Shown here piece by piece: positions 1 to 11,990 of a stretch of 64,000 nucleotides of DNA. The stretch lies in NCBI RefSeq assembly GCF_017591435.1, contig NC_059259.1, forward strand, positions 2,285,884 to 2,349,883, in the 5' to 3' direction. Source of the DNA: Portunus trituberculatus (lineage: Eukaryota > Arthropoda > Malacostraca > Decapoda > Portunidae). A program made the translations under genes and the position numbers. Each line of letters begins with the position of its first letter. Within the stretch, counting starts at the first letter, position 1. The notes below the pieces were generated by a model, which saw only the letters and a program-made list of their open reading frames with translations, was not told the DNA's origin and did not search any database.

Positions 1-1084
<1,084 letters not shown>

Positions 1085-1790
1085 GCCGGACTAGGACATG
1101 AAGGATAGGGAAGTTGATGGCTAATTCACCAGGATGGTCAGTGGAAGGAGAGGTAAGCCAAAACTGGTGGTGAACATTGCAATCTCCAAGAGTGGAGATC
1201 TCCAGGAAAGAGTAGAAGGACAGAGGAGTTAGGGGAGGGATAGACAGCACAGATGATTTTAGTTAGAGAATGACTATTGAGTTGAGGCCAGATAGTGAAA
1301 AAAACTCGGAAGATTCAGGAGCGTGGGAACGAGAGCAAGTTAAGTCGTTGCGCACATAGATGCAACATCCAGCTTTGGATGAAAAATGAGAATAGAGAAA
1401 GTATGAGGGAAGAGAGAGAAGATAAGGTTTCGTAGAGGAGAGGTGGTGTTCCACAGATTGAAAGTTAGATCTAAGACCGCGAATGTTGCAGAAGTTAATG
1501 TAGAAAAAGTTGAGGGAGATGCCTCGTCAAGGGATTTGGGGTCGTCATGAAGAGAGGATTCCGACATGGGGACATTTCTGGTACCCTCCCCAGAAAGGGA
1601 CTCCGAGGCTGGTGTTGAGTCGCCATACTTTAATTTTGAATTTTTCATGTAGGGTGTGAAGAAGGAGAGTTGTGTTAAGAGGGCAGGCTTTGACTGCCCC
1701 CTTGAGTTGTGAGACACAAAGGGAAACGTTCAGCGAGATCACAACTAGCTTTAATGAAGAGTTCACAGCACCCCCTGAACTATTGCTATT
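1085..1790 (-). mobile_element. Jockey/CR1-like LINE, 5' end and start of endonuclease
   Basis: Read on the minus strand, this begins with the same leader as the copies at 2950-3330 and 10067 (text around GATCTCGCTGAACGTTTCC, then a block rich in GGGGGCAGTC). It enters the apurinic-endonuclease-like region (AGCCIYVRNDLTCSR, then LGDCNVHHQFWL, matching the LGDFNVHHQLW type motif). Several frameshifts split it and the RT is absent. It is a dead fragment; the clade assignment (Jockey versus CR1) is uncertain. Confidence 0.75.
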
Positions 1791-1829
1791 GGTTCTCTCT
1801 GGGAGTAAATTATCGTGTCGGTAGGTGTT

Positions 1830-1832
<3 letters not shown>

Positions 1833-1897
<65 letters not shown>
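1833..1897. repeat. (TA)n microsatellite
   Basis: Uninterrupted TA dinucleotide tract of about 65 bp. Confidence 0.98.
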
Positions 1898-1898
<1 letters not shown>

Positions 1899-2949
1899 AC
1901 AAAATTCTATTGTGGCTTAATCCTTTTCTCTTCAAGGAATAAAAGTTATCTTTCTTTATATTTTTCAGGGATATGATATTATTGAGTAGCTTTGAATCTA
2001 CCAAAGTGACTCATTTGCAAAACAGCCGGCTACGAAAGAAAACAGAAGATTTAAGAGCACAAGAAGAAACAACATACATGCTGGCGAAGACTCTCTCCTT
2101 TCCCGAAGTATTGCATTAGGCAGCATTTATATTGTTAATAAAAAAAAAAATATTAACAATAATAAAAAAACAAACAAACATAAAAAGTGACAATGTTTGG
2201 AAATAGCAAACCAAGTGGTATTCTAATTCGGAAAATGAATCAAGGTTATTTTCAAAATGAGATAAATGTATTTCAAACCAATTTTGTATTATTACATAAC
2301 AAATTGCCTTTTTAGTGGTTGTGTTTGTTTTTATGTATCTCTTTGACTGATCGAAATTGCCGAGCGAAGAAAAGAGCGGAAACAATAATGTGGGGATTTT
2401 CTTTTCCTGATTTGGTTGGCGGCCTTGTCATTACTTGATCTGGTATCACATATAAACAATAGTAAACAAATTTAAAATATTTAATGTGATGAGTGTTATA
2501 TCCACCAATTTCATTGTTATCATGTATTCCACCTACCTCAGTGGTTCTAAACCTTTTTAACCTTATGTTCCCCTTGAAGTTTTTTTCAGTATTAGTCACG
2601 TACTCCTTACCCACAATGGAGCGTCAGGAATCTAAAAATAAATGAATGAATGGTTTATTGACTTAGTTTATGAAGTTTGAATTGTGTTACATATGTGGAG
2701 CAGACAAAATTTTCAATTAATATGAGTATGTCACTACGAGATAGTGTCGATAGGAACTAGTACTTCACAGGGAGACACTGTGACTAGCATACAATAAATG
2801 GGACAATGTGTTCCATACACTAAAGGACTTCAGAGGAGAAGGACGAGCAGTACGTGATTTAACCCTACAGCACTGGAATGTATTTTTACCTTTAGCTTGG
2901 GTATGATTAGACGAGTTGCCTGAGACAGCTGTGTTTCCGTGAGGAAGAG
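1898..2949. other. AT-rich spacer with a possible hAT-type terminus
   Basis: No gene seen. At 2539 the sequence CAGTGGTTCTAAACC resembles the outer end of many hAT-family DNA transposons (CAGTGGTTC...AACC). No matching inverted end was found nearby, so this is a solo-end suggestion only. Confidence 0.3.
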
Positions 2950-3330
2950 AAGAATGGAGGAGAGGTCGTGTTCTACAGATTGAAAATGAGATCTAAGACC
3001 GCAAATGTTGCAGAAGTTAATGAAGAAAAGTCGAGGGAGGTGTCAAAACATTTTGGGTCGCCACCGAAAGAGCAGTCCAATCTGGGGACGTTTCTGGTCC
3101 CTTCCCCAGAATGGAACCCCGAGGCTGGATTTCGGGTCGTCATTTTGAATTTTGAATTTTAAGTGAAGGGTGTGTGTGTGTGGTAACTGAATGTAGTTTT
3201 GTTTGAAGAGGGAGAGTTGTCTTTAGAGGGCAGGCTGTGACTGCCCCCTTGAGTTATGAGACACAAAAGGAAACATTCAGTGAGATCACAACACTCCCTT
3301 GAACTAGTCCTATTAGACTTCGTTGGGAGT
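2950..3330 (-). mobile_element. Jockey/CR1-like LINE, 5' leader fragment
   Basis: A second, diverged copy of the 5' leader seen at 1450-1790, in the same orientation. The order of blocks is preserved (GATCTCACTG..., GGGGGCAGTC, the CCCCAGAAnGGnACnCCGAG block, ending near TTCAATCTGTAGAAC). It carries a short TG tract at 3171-3182 that the other copies lack. No coding capacity remains. Confidence 0.7.
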
Positions 3331-3792
3331 AAATTATAATTATCGTTTTGGTAAGCGTCTAATACATGCATTATAGACGTGTTGCATAAGTTGAGTCAAA
3401 TAAATAATTCCATATAATTTGCGATCTTTACGTTCATTCATATCAACTCAGTACTTAAGAAATGACCCAAGGACCTATCATTAACTGCTACTTCAAACTC
3501 CAGAAGGACTGTGTTATTAGTTATTTTCCTAATATCTCTTTTAAAGTGGTCTTGATTATACATATGCATCTCTCTCAGATAACTTCATACCAAAGTGCCC
3601 GTACAAGAGTAATATCCATTCGTACTTCATTTATATTAAACTGATGATAACCATATTGACCTTCGTCAAATCTAATAAAACCTTGGTCCCATTTTTGAAG
3701 GTCGTCGCATTATCACTTGGCAAAATTCGGATAAATCCTCTTCGGCTACAAAATCCCTTTAAAAAAAAAATGGTAAAAAAGTCAGGTTGGAT
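3331..3792. other. No gene or repeat recognised
   Basis: AT-rich sequence between two LINE fragments. Nothing supportable was seen. Confidence 0.5.
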
Positions 3793-4430
3793 TTTTTTTT
3801 TTTTTTTTTTTATGTAAGTGAGAAGTCCAGCCAAGGGCAACACAATTTTACAAAAAAAAAATGGCCACCTGAATGCTGGTTCTGAAAAGATAAGAAGCGT
3901 TAGCCAAAACATTAGGGAGCAAATGTCTTTATACCTCCTTCTAGAAGTGGTCGTAGGAAGCCGGAAATACAGAACCAGGTAGGGAGTTCCAGAGTTCACC
4001 AGTAATAGGTATGAATCATTGAATATTGCTTTACTCTTGCTTTAGAGTTGGACAGAATAGGGATGAGAAGATGAAAGCCTTGTACAGCGAGGCCGCAGGA
4101 GGAAGGGAGGCATGCAGTTTGCAAGATCAGTAGAACAGTTAGCATGAAAATAGCGATAAAAGATAACAAGAGAGGCTGATGACAGTCAGTCAGAGGATGG
4201 GAGTTGATGAGACGAAAAGCTTTTGATTCCACCCTATCTAATAAAACTGTGTGAGTGGAACCCCCCAAACATGCGAAGAGTGCTCCATACAGGGCGGATA
4301 ACGCCCTTTGCAGAGTAAGCAGTTGGAAGGGCGAGAAAGAAGAGGGGATAGTTATTTGGAAGGTTGTGTCAAGTTGATAGATGGAGCTTTTGAGGCACTG
4401 AAAACTACTAGATTTTATCTGCCCCAATCG
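3793..4430 (-). mobile_element. Jockey/CR1-like LINE, 3' end with poly(A)
   Basis: Minus-strand reading gives the ORF2 carboxy-terminal text seen in better copies (GGSTHT.LLDRVESKAFRL, then FRYFHAN-like and CGLA.QGF blocks). A T run at 3793-3811 is a plausible poly(A) tail on the minus strand. The reading frame is broken several times. The upstream RT core is missing, so this is a 5'-truncated copy. Confidence 0.75.
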
Positions 4431-4719
4431 GAAATTTTGGTTGCATGCATTTCCTTTTTGGTAAGTATAGCATCACTATAATTATCTATACCCGTTACTT
4501 AGAATGGAACCGCCTTTTGTATTCTAAAAGAGGATGATCAGGCGCCTCAGAATTGCTTTTACTCTGTGACTTTTTCAGGTTGTTAAGCCTTTTTGGTATA
4601 GAGAGCTTAACTTTGGTTAGCAGGCCAACTGTAGATTATGTAGGCCCACATAAAGTTATTAAGTTTATTGTTTTTATCTGTAGTCCAGCCGAGCGGTTTC
4701 ACTGGTAGTTTTGGTGTTC
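4431..4719. other. No gene recognised
   Basis: Spacer between a LINE fragment and the PIF/Harbinger element. Nothing supportable was seen. Confidence 0.5.
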
Positions 4720-4896
4720 TTAAGCGCTGTTCACACGGGCAATGTTTCCCCAAGTTATGGGATCCTTTGTTTCCCTTTCCTAGGAAACTTGTTTCCTCCT
4801 TACTGGATCTCCGTTCACACGGTTTGGGAATTTGCTGCTGAGAGCGACAGCGCACCTAGCGGCCGGTATCGAACTTACCATTGTTTACCAACACAT

Positions 4897-5226
4897 GGCT
4901 ATGGCCAGTCACACACAACACTTCAGCAGCAGTGTGGCTACCTACTGCTAACTATCTGTCTCTTGAGGGAGCGAGATGAACCACCCCGTGTCTGGACGCG
5001 CCCTGGCTCTCAAGAAGGCGTCAGGAGAGCGTCTACTTCAGGATGGTGAGGGAGCTCAGTTTGGAGGACCCAGATTCACTTCGGGAGTGGATTCGCCTAG
5101 ACCGCACCCAATATCAGCAGGTGCTACGACTCGTGACGCCTCTCATTGAAAAACAGGGCACCAACATGAGGCAGCCTGTCAGTGCTGGCGAGCGGTTGAT
5201 GCTCACTTTAAGATACCTTGCAACAG
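4897..5226 (+). pseudogene. Harbinger transposase exon 1, frameshifted
   Basis: The region encodes the amino-terminal part of a HARBI1-like transposase. RVWTRP is followed, one base out of frame near 5003, by WLSRRRQESVYFRMVREL, then REWIRLDRTQYQ and EKQGTNMRQ, ending LTLRYLATG. These are hallmark blocks of PIF/Harbinger transposases. The frame change is most simply a one-base loss within the WTRP-WLSRR junction. The exon ends at a GT donor (ACAG|GTGAG at 5226). The start codon is not clear: the two ATGs at 4895 and 4901 are not in the frame of the conserved text. A domesticated gene is unlikely given the frameshift and the flanking inverted repeats. Confidence 0.78.
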
Positions 5227-5838
5227 GTGAGAATGTGATTTTTATTATAAAATTTTGAGCCAATTCAAATGACATAAAATAGATAAATACACAAGTACCT
5301 AAATAATTGTTTTATTTCAAGAGCAAAAATCTTGGAGGTAAACTTAACAAAAAATGTACCAGTAATGTTGATTAGTTTAGGGATGAAAGTAGTAAACTTA
5401 AGGGTTAAGATTGTGTGGATACACATCGCTGAAACTAATAACTATTAATGCTAGGATAGTCTGGGATTATTAGCCATTCATAAAATATTGATTTATATTT
5501 TATTAGGTTTGTCTTATTCTGACATACTAGTTATACAAAAGAAAAACTTGTCCCAAAGACATTTGTGCCATTAACACAGGGATATTACCTCACATTTTTG
5601 CCACATAAACTCATAAGACATTCTTTCTGAATTTATTTTGACGTGAAAAGTTTGGGAACCCCTTGGCTAAATACCCAATTACATTTTTGGTGTTGGATTT
5701 AATATTTTCACCTCATTGGAGTTTGGTTAGGTTTTGTTAGCAAAGATGAAGTTTAATTATATTGTTGGTTGTGACAAAAGTATTTTCCTGAGTTTGTTAA
5801 TTTATGGACAGTTATTATCTTTGTCGGGTGAGATGTAG
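5227..5838 (+). other. Intron of Harbinger 1 transposase
   Basis: AT-rich sequence between a clear donor at 5227 and an acceptor-like ATGTAG ending at 5838. A phrase AAAAGTTTGGGAACCCC near 5646 resembles hAT-type ends but has no partner. No coding content seen. Confidence 0.5.
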
Positions 5839-6033
5839 AATTCCCTGGCTTACCAGTTTCGAGTAAGTCGCAACCTGGTCTGGAGGATCATCCCAGAAAT
5901 GTGTCAGGCGATTTACCAAGTTTTGAAACCAACATACCTGAAGATGCCCAGCACCACAGAAGAATGGCAGTAAATTGCTAGCAATTATTACTCGCAATGG
6001 CAGTTCCCAATATGCTTAGAGACCCTGGATGGT
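5839..6033 (+). pseudogene. Harbinger transposase exon 2 with in-frame stop
   Basis: The reading NSLAYQFRVSRNLVWRIIPE, then CQAIYQVLKPTYLKMPST and EEWQ, is followed by a TAA at 5974-5976 and continues in the same frame as IASNYYSQWQFPICLETLDG. This is the helix-turn-helix-like block and the start of the DDE nuclease; the D in LDG is the expected first catalytic aspartate. The likely donor is GAT|GGTAAAA near 6033. The remaining DDE exons are not recognisable; a SINE and a minisatellite occupy the space where they would be. Splice phase with exon 1 is not perfect, which suggests a further small indel. Confidence 0.75.
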
Positions 6034-6094
6034 AAAAAAAAAAAATACTTATTCAAAAGCCATCTATTTACAGGGTCACAGTTCAGTTTAGAGA

Positions 6095-6420
6095 GGCGGT
6101 GGCATAGTGGATAAGGTGGTGAGCGTGGGATCGGGCAGACGTCCACGCGTAGGTTCGAATCCCACCACGTACAGCCTTAAAACACTTTGCCATTTGTCGA
6201 GTGGTTTAAAGTTACCTGCATATCACCATGATACCCAGGTTCTAGGTGGTTACACTCAAGATGAGCTTGGGCGGTGATATGGGCCCTAATATGGGTACCA
6301 CTATAAATAAAATTGCCTGCGCCACTAATAGGCGGAAGGTGAACAGTGCTTTCCATACACTCTTCAAGTGTGCCTACAGGCGCTATAGGCCTTACCGTAA
6401 AAAAAAAAAAAAAAAAAAAA
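6095..6420 (+). mobile_element. tRNA-derived SINE, most complete copy
   Basis: The head is tRNA-like with a perfect pol III A box (TGGCATAGTGG, 6100-6110) and B box (GGTTCGAATCC, 6152-6162). A unique body follows, with the markers CCATTTGTCGAGTGGTTTAAA, TATGGGCCCTAATATGGG and CTATAGGCC, then a run of A. The same unit recurs at 14511-15231 (minus), 29466-29752, and in three pieces between 31315 and 38075. It is not a functional tRNA: there is no coherent acceptor stem and the body is attached. It sits in an intron-like region of Harbinger 1. Confidence 0.88.
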
Positions 6421-6896
6421 TTACAATTACAGTGCGTTATGTGCCTGGCAACTTCGGCCATGGCTTCCCTCTCCAGAGACGAACCCAAGTACCAAGTTTC
6501 CAATTTTTCAATTTTTTTTGACCAAATTAACGAATTTCCACCTTAAAAGAAAGGTTTCATATTCATTAAAGGATGAAGAAAGGATACAAATCACTAAAGT
6601 TAGGTTTGATATGGGTAGATCAGACAAATTCCCAAATCGTATCCAAGAAACACATAAAAATAACTAATCTCTTTCAAACTATACATTATAGAATTTTTAC
6701 TCAAAATACTGAATAAATATACTGTATATTTTACAATTAATATTAACAGCGAATTAAGAATAAATTCAGCTTATATTTGATGATGAAATTCAGGATTAAT
6801 TGCCTTCTCTTTTTATCTTCATGAGACATTAGTTTTGTAAAGGGTAGGATAATACATTGCTAAAGTTTCTAGGGGTGTGGGCATGGAAAAGATTGG

Positions 6897-7345
6897 GAAC
6901 CCCTGAGCCAATATATTTTTTTGGTAATACTAATATTTGTCACAGCTTTGGGGTTTGATTAGATTAGGTTTAGGGAATCTGAGCCAATAGCTATTTTGGT
7001 AAAAATAATATTTGTCACACCTTTGGGGTTTAATTAGATTAGGTTTAGCTAGCACAGGGAATCTCTGAGCCAATATGTTTTTTGGTAAAAGTAATATTTG
7101 TCAGCTTTGGGGTTTGATTAGATTAGGTTTAGGGAATCTCTGAGCCAATACATCTTTTGGTAACACTAAAATATTGGCCACAGCTTTGGGGTTTGATTAG
7201 ATTAGGTTTAGGGAATCTCTGAGCCAATACATCTTTTGGTAACACTAAAATATTGGTCACAGCTTTGGGGTTTGATTAGATTAGATTAGCTAGTACAGGG
7301 AAGACCTGAGCCAATACATTTTTTGGTAACACTAATATTTGTCTT
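6897..7345. repeat. Minisatellite, about 75-bp unit, six copies
   Basis: Five full and one partial unit each contain CTGAGCCAATA, a TTTTGGTAA block and CAGCTTTGGGGTTTGATTAG. The fourth and fifth units are nearly identical, so the array has expanded recently. It lies inside Harbinger 1 between the SINE and the MADF gene. Confidence 0.93.
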
Positions 7346-7357
7346 TGCTTCTACTAC

Positions 7358-7600
7358 CTATGCACCTCTTTCTATCATATAAATCAAAGAAAGATTGTGG
7401 AAGATGCCTTGCTCCATCCAGTCAAACTGTCCATTATTGGATACCGAGTCGATGTCCTGGGTTATATCGGCAAACAACTTCAATCTCAGCTTATGTTTGG
7501 GATAATCGGCATTTTTCGGGTCCCAAAGGCACCTATGGCTTTCTACCATCTCACATAGCAAGACAATTGCAGGTCTTGACCACATCAAGTCACAAGACAT
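7358..7600 (-). pseudogene. MADF-domain accessory gene of Harbinger 1
   Basis: Minus-strand frame from ATG at 7600: MSCDLMWSRPAIVLLCEMVE, SHRCLWDPKNADYPKHKLR, LKLFADITQDI. The VESHRCLWDPKNADY stretch, with spaced aromatic residues, is the core of the MADF (Myb/SANT-like in Adf-1) DNA-binding fold. MADF or Myb partner proteins accompany PIF/Harbinger transposases and are known to help them bind and enter the nucleus. About half a domain is visible here; the frame ends at 7358 without the usual third-helix text, so it is either the first exon or truncated. Confidence 0.65.
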
Positions 7601-8482
7601 GATTACAGTGTAATCATCATCATTACACTGTGTTTTCCTATGCGAGAAGGGCAGAGCAAGGTCCAGGCAACGTGAGAACTCAGGAGCAAAACACCGTCTT
7701 GCTTGGGATCTCGGGAACGGGCTGCCGGGAGCACAAATTTTAAAAATAGTGGCTCGGAAGCAATTGTTCCTGGAACATGGGGAAACGCTGCTCATGTGAA
7801 TCGCCCTTTAAGCAACCCAGGTGTAGAAGGAAAACTCAGGATATAAATAGTTTGTATATTATGAACAAATTTACAAGTGGTGTCCACACACAACGTACAA
7901 GTACATACGGAAACGTGCTTAAAACTCGGGAAAGTGTTTGTAATGTCACTGAGTTCACAGAGTCACTAAATTCCCGCAGCTCACCGTTACCGTTGTAGCA
8001 GTAGAAAGTGGAATGTCCATGGAACGCGCCAACTGCGCTTGCGTGGACAGGGGTAGCTCTGCCAGGCGCATGATTCATTATTATATGTAGAACGTATTAT
8101 ATGTAGGACGTGGGAGCAGCTCATGTCTTCCACCAGATATATTATGTTTCCAGTGAATTCGTATTTTAGATTTGGAAACTATCTTCCATATGCTAGCCGA
8201 AGCAATTTTTATAATTTATATTGTAAAAAGGTTGGTGTATAATGCATTAATAATTTTACAACTTTATCCACGGTTAATTATTCTCCTTGTTGCTGAACTG
8301 GGTAAGTGCACTGTTAAGATAGTTCTTTGACTACATAGGATTTACCTATATGGTTTCTACCTAGACTATCATTTCCTTACTTAAGTGTCGTTTATAAATT
8401 ATCCAAGTGCAACATTTTCACCTAAATCTTAATTTTAGCAAAACGATGATGATGGATATTGTTGCAACAACGATAACATTAA

Positions 8483-8521
8483 TAATAACAATAATAATAT
8501 AACAAATAATAATAATAATTG

Positions 8522-8573
<52 letters not shown>

Positions 8574-8634
8574 GTAATAATAATAACAATAATAATAATG
8601 ATAATAAGAATTATAGTAATGATAATAATAATAG
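8483..8634. repeat. (AAT)n microsatellite
   Basis: Imperfect AAT/ATA trinucleotide array, purest at 8521-8580. Frames across it are artefacts. Confidence 0.95.
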
Positions 8635-8734
8635 GTAAAGGCTTTTGCCTTATATTTATTATAAACTGAGCGTATAGCCTAATACTTTTTCCATGGTTAA
8701 CTTTCACGGAGCCAGACACGTTTACAGATATCAA

Positions 8735-8811
8735 CAGTTGACGCGTTCCATGGACATTCCACTTCCTGCTGGTGCAGTAGGAAGTGGAATGTCCATGGAA
8801 CGCGTCAACTG
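8735..8811. repeat. Perfect 33-bp inverted repeat (cruciform)
   Basis: The left arm 8735-8767 is the exact reverse complement of the right arm 8779-8811, with an 11-nt loop that can pair further (CTGC/GCAG). The arm sequence is a longer version of the MITE end at 7991 and 8873. Confidence 0.97.
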
Positions 8812-8956
8812 CGCATGCGTTGGTACGATAACTTGGGCGTTCCATGGACGTTCCACTTCCTACTGCTACACCGTGCCGCAGCGCACCCGGCCTCCAGATG
8901 CTGACACATGTCATGTGACAAGAGAATTCTCAACTGGGTGTATTGTGTGTCGTTCA

Positions 8957-9530
8957 TACATTTATTTCTCGCTGGTAGTGATACCTAGATAAAATGCATC
9001 CTACCTATGGTGATTATATTAATTTGTTTTATTTATCTGAGTCAATCATGAATGCAACAAATCACTGGTTAGTTTTATGAAATAAAGAAGCATCTGCAAC
9101 CCCTTTTTTTAAGGAAAAGGCGAGGTCAGCATTCACACATGTTGCACCACATTATGAAAGATTGCATCAAATTTCTATAATGGTTGATATATTTATGTAC
9201 AATGGGTCCTACCTAACCTATGGCGGGTACAAAGTCATATACATTTATTTCTCGCTGGTAGTGATACCTAGATAAAATGCATCCTACCTATGGTAATTAT
9301 ATTAATTTGTTTTATTTATCTGAGTCAATCATGAATGCAACAAATCACTGGTTAGTTTTATGAAATAAAGAATCATCTGCAACCCCTTTTTTAAGGAAAA
9401 GGCGAGGTCAGCATTCACACATGTTGCACCACATTATGAAAGATTGAAAGATTGCATCAAATTTCTATAATGGTTGATATATTTATGTACAATGGGTCCT
9501 ACCTAACCTATGGTGGGTACAAAGTCATAC
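8957..9530. repeat. Direct tandem duplication, 283-bp period
   Basis: The block starting TTTATTTCTCGCTGG at 8961 is repeated almost identically from 9244. The second copy carries a short extra AAAGATTG duplication and one T fewer in a T run. The near identity implies a recent event. No coding frame is conserved. Confidence 0.93.
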
Positions 9531-10066
9531 ACCTGTGCTGTATCCCTTTGGATACCTGTCTCACCGTATTCATGCCCAAAATGAACACCATAATGCAGGC
9601 ATATCCTATAAGTATATTCTACTATCATTTATTTAGTTACCATATGTTTACTGGGGATAAGGAATGGGTTCTTTATTTGTTCACTTACTAGAGGTTTCCA
9701 TAAAATGCTTTTACGCCTTATTAGCTCTTTCTTTAAACAAAGCTAATTGATACATGAGGGGTATAAATTCACTAGTATTATTATTAATGAATTATTTAAA
9801 TTCCTAAGGATACGCTTCCTTTTCCACTTAGGCTTATTACCTTGCTTTCAGCCCTAATTGCATGTATACAAGAAAAAACGAGCTAGATATACTTAGTACT
9901 TTCTTATATTTGGATACAAACCTGATAATCCAGGCCATTCATTACCCATATCAATTTAAACCTCTCCCATTTTCTTAGGGTTGGTTTAATTTCTGCAATG
10001 GTAGTAGAGAAGGTAATAGGCACCTACTGAGACGATAATTTATTCTCAAGGAGGTGTAATAGCACT
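9531..10066. other. No gene or repeat recognised
   Basis: AT-rich sequence. Nothing supportable was seen. Confidence 0.5.
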
Positions 10067-11990
10067 AGTTCAGGATGTGCTCTGAACTTAACATTAAAAC
10101 TAGTTGTAATCTCGCTGAATGCTTCCCTTTGTCTCTCACAATTCATCAGGGCAGTCACAGCTTGCATTCTAAAAACAACTCTCCATCTTCACACAAAACT
10201 ACATGCATTTATCACACACACATCCTTCACTTAAAATTCAAAATTTAAGAAATGGCGTCTTAAAGTTCAGCCTCAGAGCCCCCATCTGGGGAGGGGTCCA
10301 GAAATGTCCTCAGGTCTGACTCCTCTCTCGGTGGCGACCTAAAAATGTCTTAACACCTCCCTCAACTACATTAATTTCAGCAACATTCGCTGTTTTACAT
10401 CTAATTTTCAATCTGCAGAACACTACCTCTTCTCAGTTACTAAACCTCATTTTCTTTTCCTCACCGAAACACAGTTGTCTGAGTCAAATGACAGTGGCCC
10501 CTTCTCTGTTCCCTCCTACTTTCTCTATCTTCATTTTCGTTCTAAAGCTGGATGCTGCGTCTATGTGCGTAAATACTTGCTCTCAAGCCGACGCTCTTAA
10601 ATCTTCAGTTTTCTACCATCTCGCTTCGACTTAATAGTCACTCTCTAAATTTATCTGGGTTGTCTTTCTCTTAATTCCTCTGAATATAGTAGTATAGTGA
10701 CTATTTAACTTCTAAAAGTGGAGCACATTCCTCTATCCACTTGCGGAAATCTTTATCCTTAGATATTTCAATGTTCACCACCAACTTTGTCTTTCTTCTC
10801 CCTTCACTGACTATCCTGGTGAACTGATGCAACACCCTACTCGTATTCTTGACCGTCTTGGAGATACGCCCAACATTATTGATCTTTTCCTTACCTATAA
10901 TCTTTCTGCTTATGCTGTTACCTATCTTCTCCGTTGGACTCTTCTAATAAAAATTTCATTTCTGGATTTTGTCCTATTTCCCCAATCCCTCCTCAGGATC
11001 CCCAAAAGCGGAGGTGTCTCTGGCAGTTGGGGAGATCTAAAGATGTATTATGTTGATTTTCTCTGGAATGATTACTGTTTCTGTGTCAGAGACCCATCTC
11101 TGTGTACGGAACGCAAAACATAGGTGATACTGTCCGGCATAGAGGCGCACATTCCTCATTCTTTCTCTCAACCTAAATCTTCTAAACCTTGGTTTAACAC
11201 AAGCAGCTTGTTTTCGTGCTATACATGATATAGAGGTTGCCCATAGAAGGTATTTGAGCCTTCCATCACCTGAATCTCAGGCACTTTATATTTCTACCTG
11301 GAATCATACCAAGTCTGTTCTTCAACTTGCCAATACTCTTTCATAGATAGAAAATGTCAAAACTATTTGTAAGTTCTCTCGCGACTTCTGGCATCCGGTC
11401 AAAAACATCTCCAATAACTTTACTTCTTAATTTTGCCCTCCTTTATTTCATCCTGATGGCACCACTGCCATTTATTTAATTTGTCTCTAAGGCTGAGCTT
11501 TTGTCTCAGATTTTTGCAACAACTACACTTTGGATGATTCTGGGCTTGTCCCTCCCTCTCCTCCTCCCTCTGCCTTTAATGAAAATTCTTCGCAATGATG
11601 TTTTCAATGCCCTAAAAGGCATAATCCTCGGACGGCTAATGGACCTGATGGGGTTCCTCCTAATGTTCTCAAAAACTGTGCCTCCGTGCTTTCACCTTCC
11701 CTGGCCAAATTATTTCAACTATGTCTATCGACTTCTACCTTCTTTCCTTCTTGATGGATGTTTGCCTACATTCAGCCTGTTCCTTAAAATGGTGACTGTT
11801 CTAATCCCTCAAACTACCATCCTATAGGTTTAATATCTTGCTTGTCTAAAGTTTTGAATCTGTCTTCAGTAGGAAGATTCTTAAACATGTCACTTTAAAA
11901 TCTTCTATCTGATCGTCAGTATGGCTTCCGTCAAGATCGCTCTACGGTGATCCTCTGGCTTTCTCTACTGAGTGTTGGTCATCTTCTTTC
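10067..11990 (+). mobile_element. Jockey/CR1-like LINE, 5' end through early RT
   Basis: The leader matches the minus-strand copies at 1085-1790 and 2950-3330. It continues through a frameshifted endonuclease (GCCVYVR-like text, then QHPTRILDRLGDTPNIIDLF), the endonuclease-RT linker (SWGDLKMYYVDFLWNDYCFC, RDPSLC), and the RT finger region (ANGPDG-like text, PLAKLFQLCLSTST-like text, and DRQYGFRQDRST near 11920). It breaks off near 11990 before the catalytic palm. Many stops and shifts; inactive. Confidence 0.8.

Larger units (their letters stand above)
4723..7807. mobile_element. PIF/Harbinger DNA transposon 1, complete ends, decayed
   Basis: The left end begins AGCGCTGTTCACACGGGC at 4723. 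The right end read inward from 7807 begins AGGGCGATTCACATGAGC, and both then share GTTTCCCC. The 3-bp sequence TTA flanks both sides (4720-4722, 7808-7810), matching the TWA target duplication known for this superfamily. Inside are transposase exons on the + strand, a MADF gene on the minus strand, a SINE and a minisatellite. Two convergent genes, transposase plus DNA-binding partner, are typical of PIF/Harbinger. The transposase has a frameshift and a stop, so the element cannot act on its own. Confidence 0.82.
7991..8873. mobile_element. MITE-like element with about 38-bp inverted ends
   Basis: The left end (from 7991) and the inverted right end (to 8873) share GTAGCAGTAG, AAGTGGAA and GTCCATGGAACGC with a few mismatches. 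No transposase was seen. The interior carries an ATA/AAT microsatellite and a second palindrome. A target duplication could not be fixed, so the superfamily is unknown. Confidence 0.6.

Noticed and set aside
6095..6172. tRNA gene
   Set aside because: A and B boxes are perfect, but no acceptor stem closes and a conserved body and A tail follow. The unit is repeated, so it is a SINE head.
8435..8914. 159-residue minus-strand frame
   Set aside because: Mostly YYYYY/IIIII from an AAT microsatellite joined to MITE palindrome sequence.
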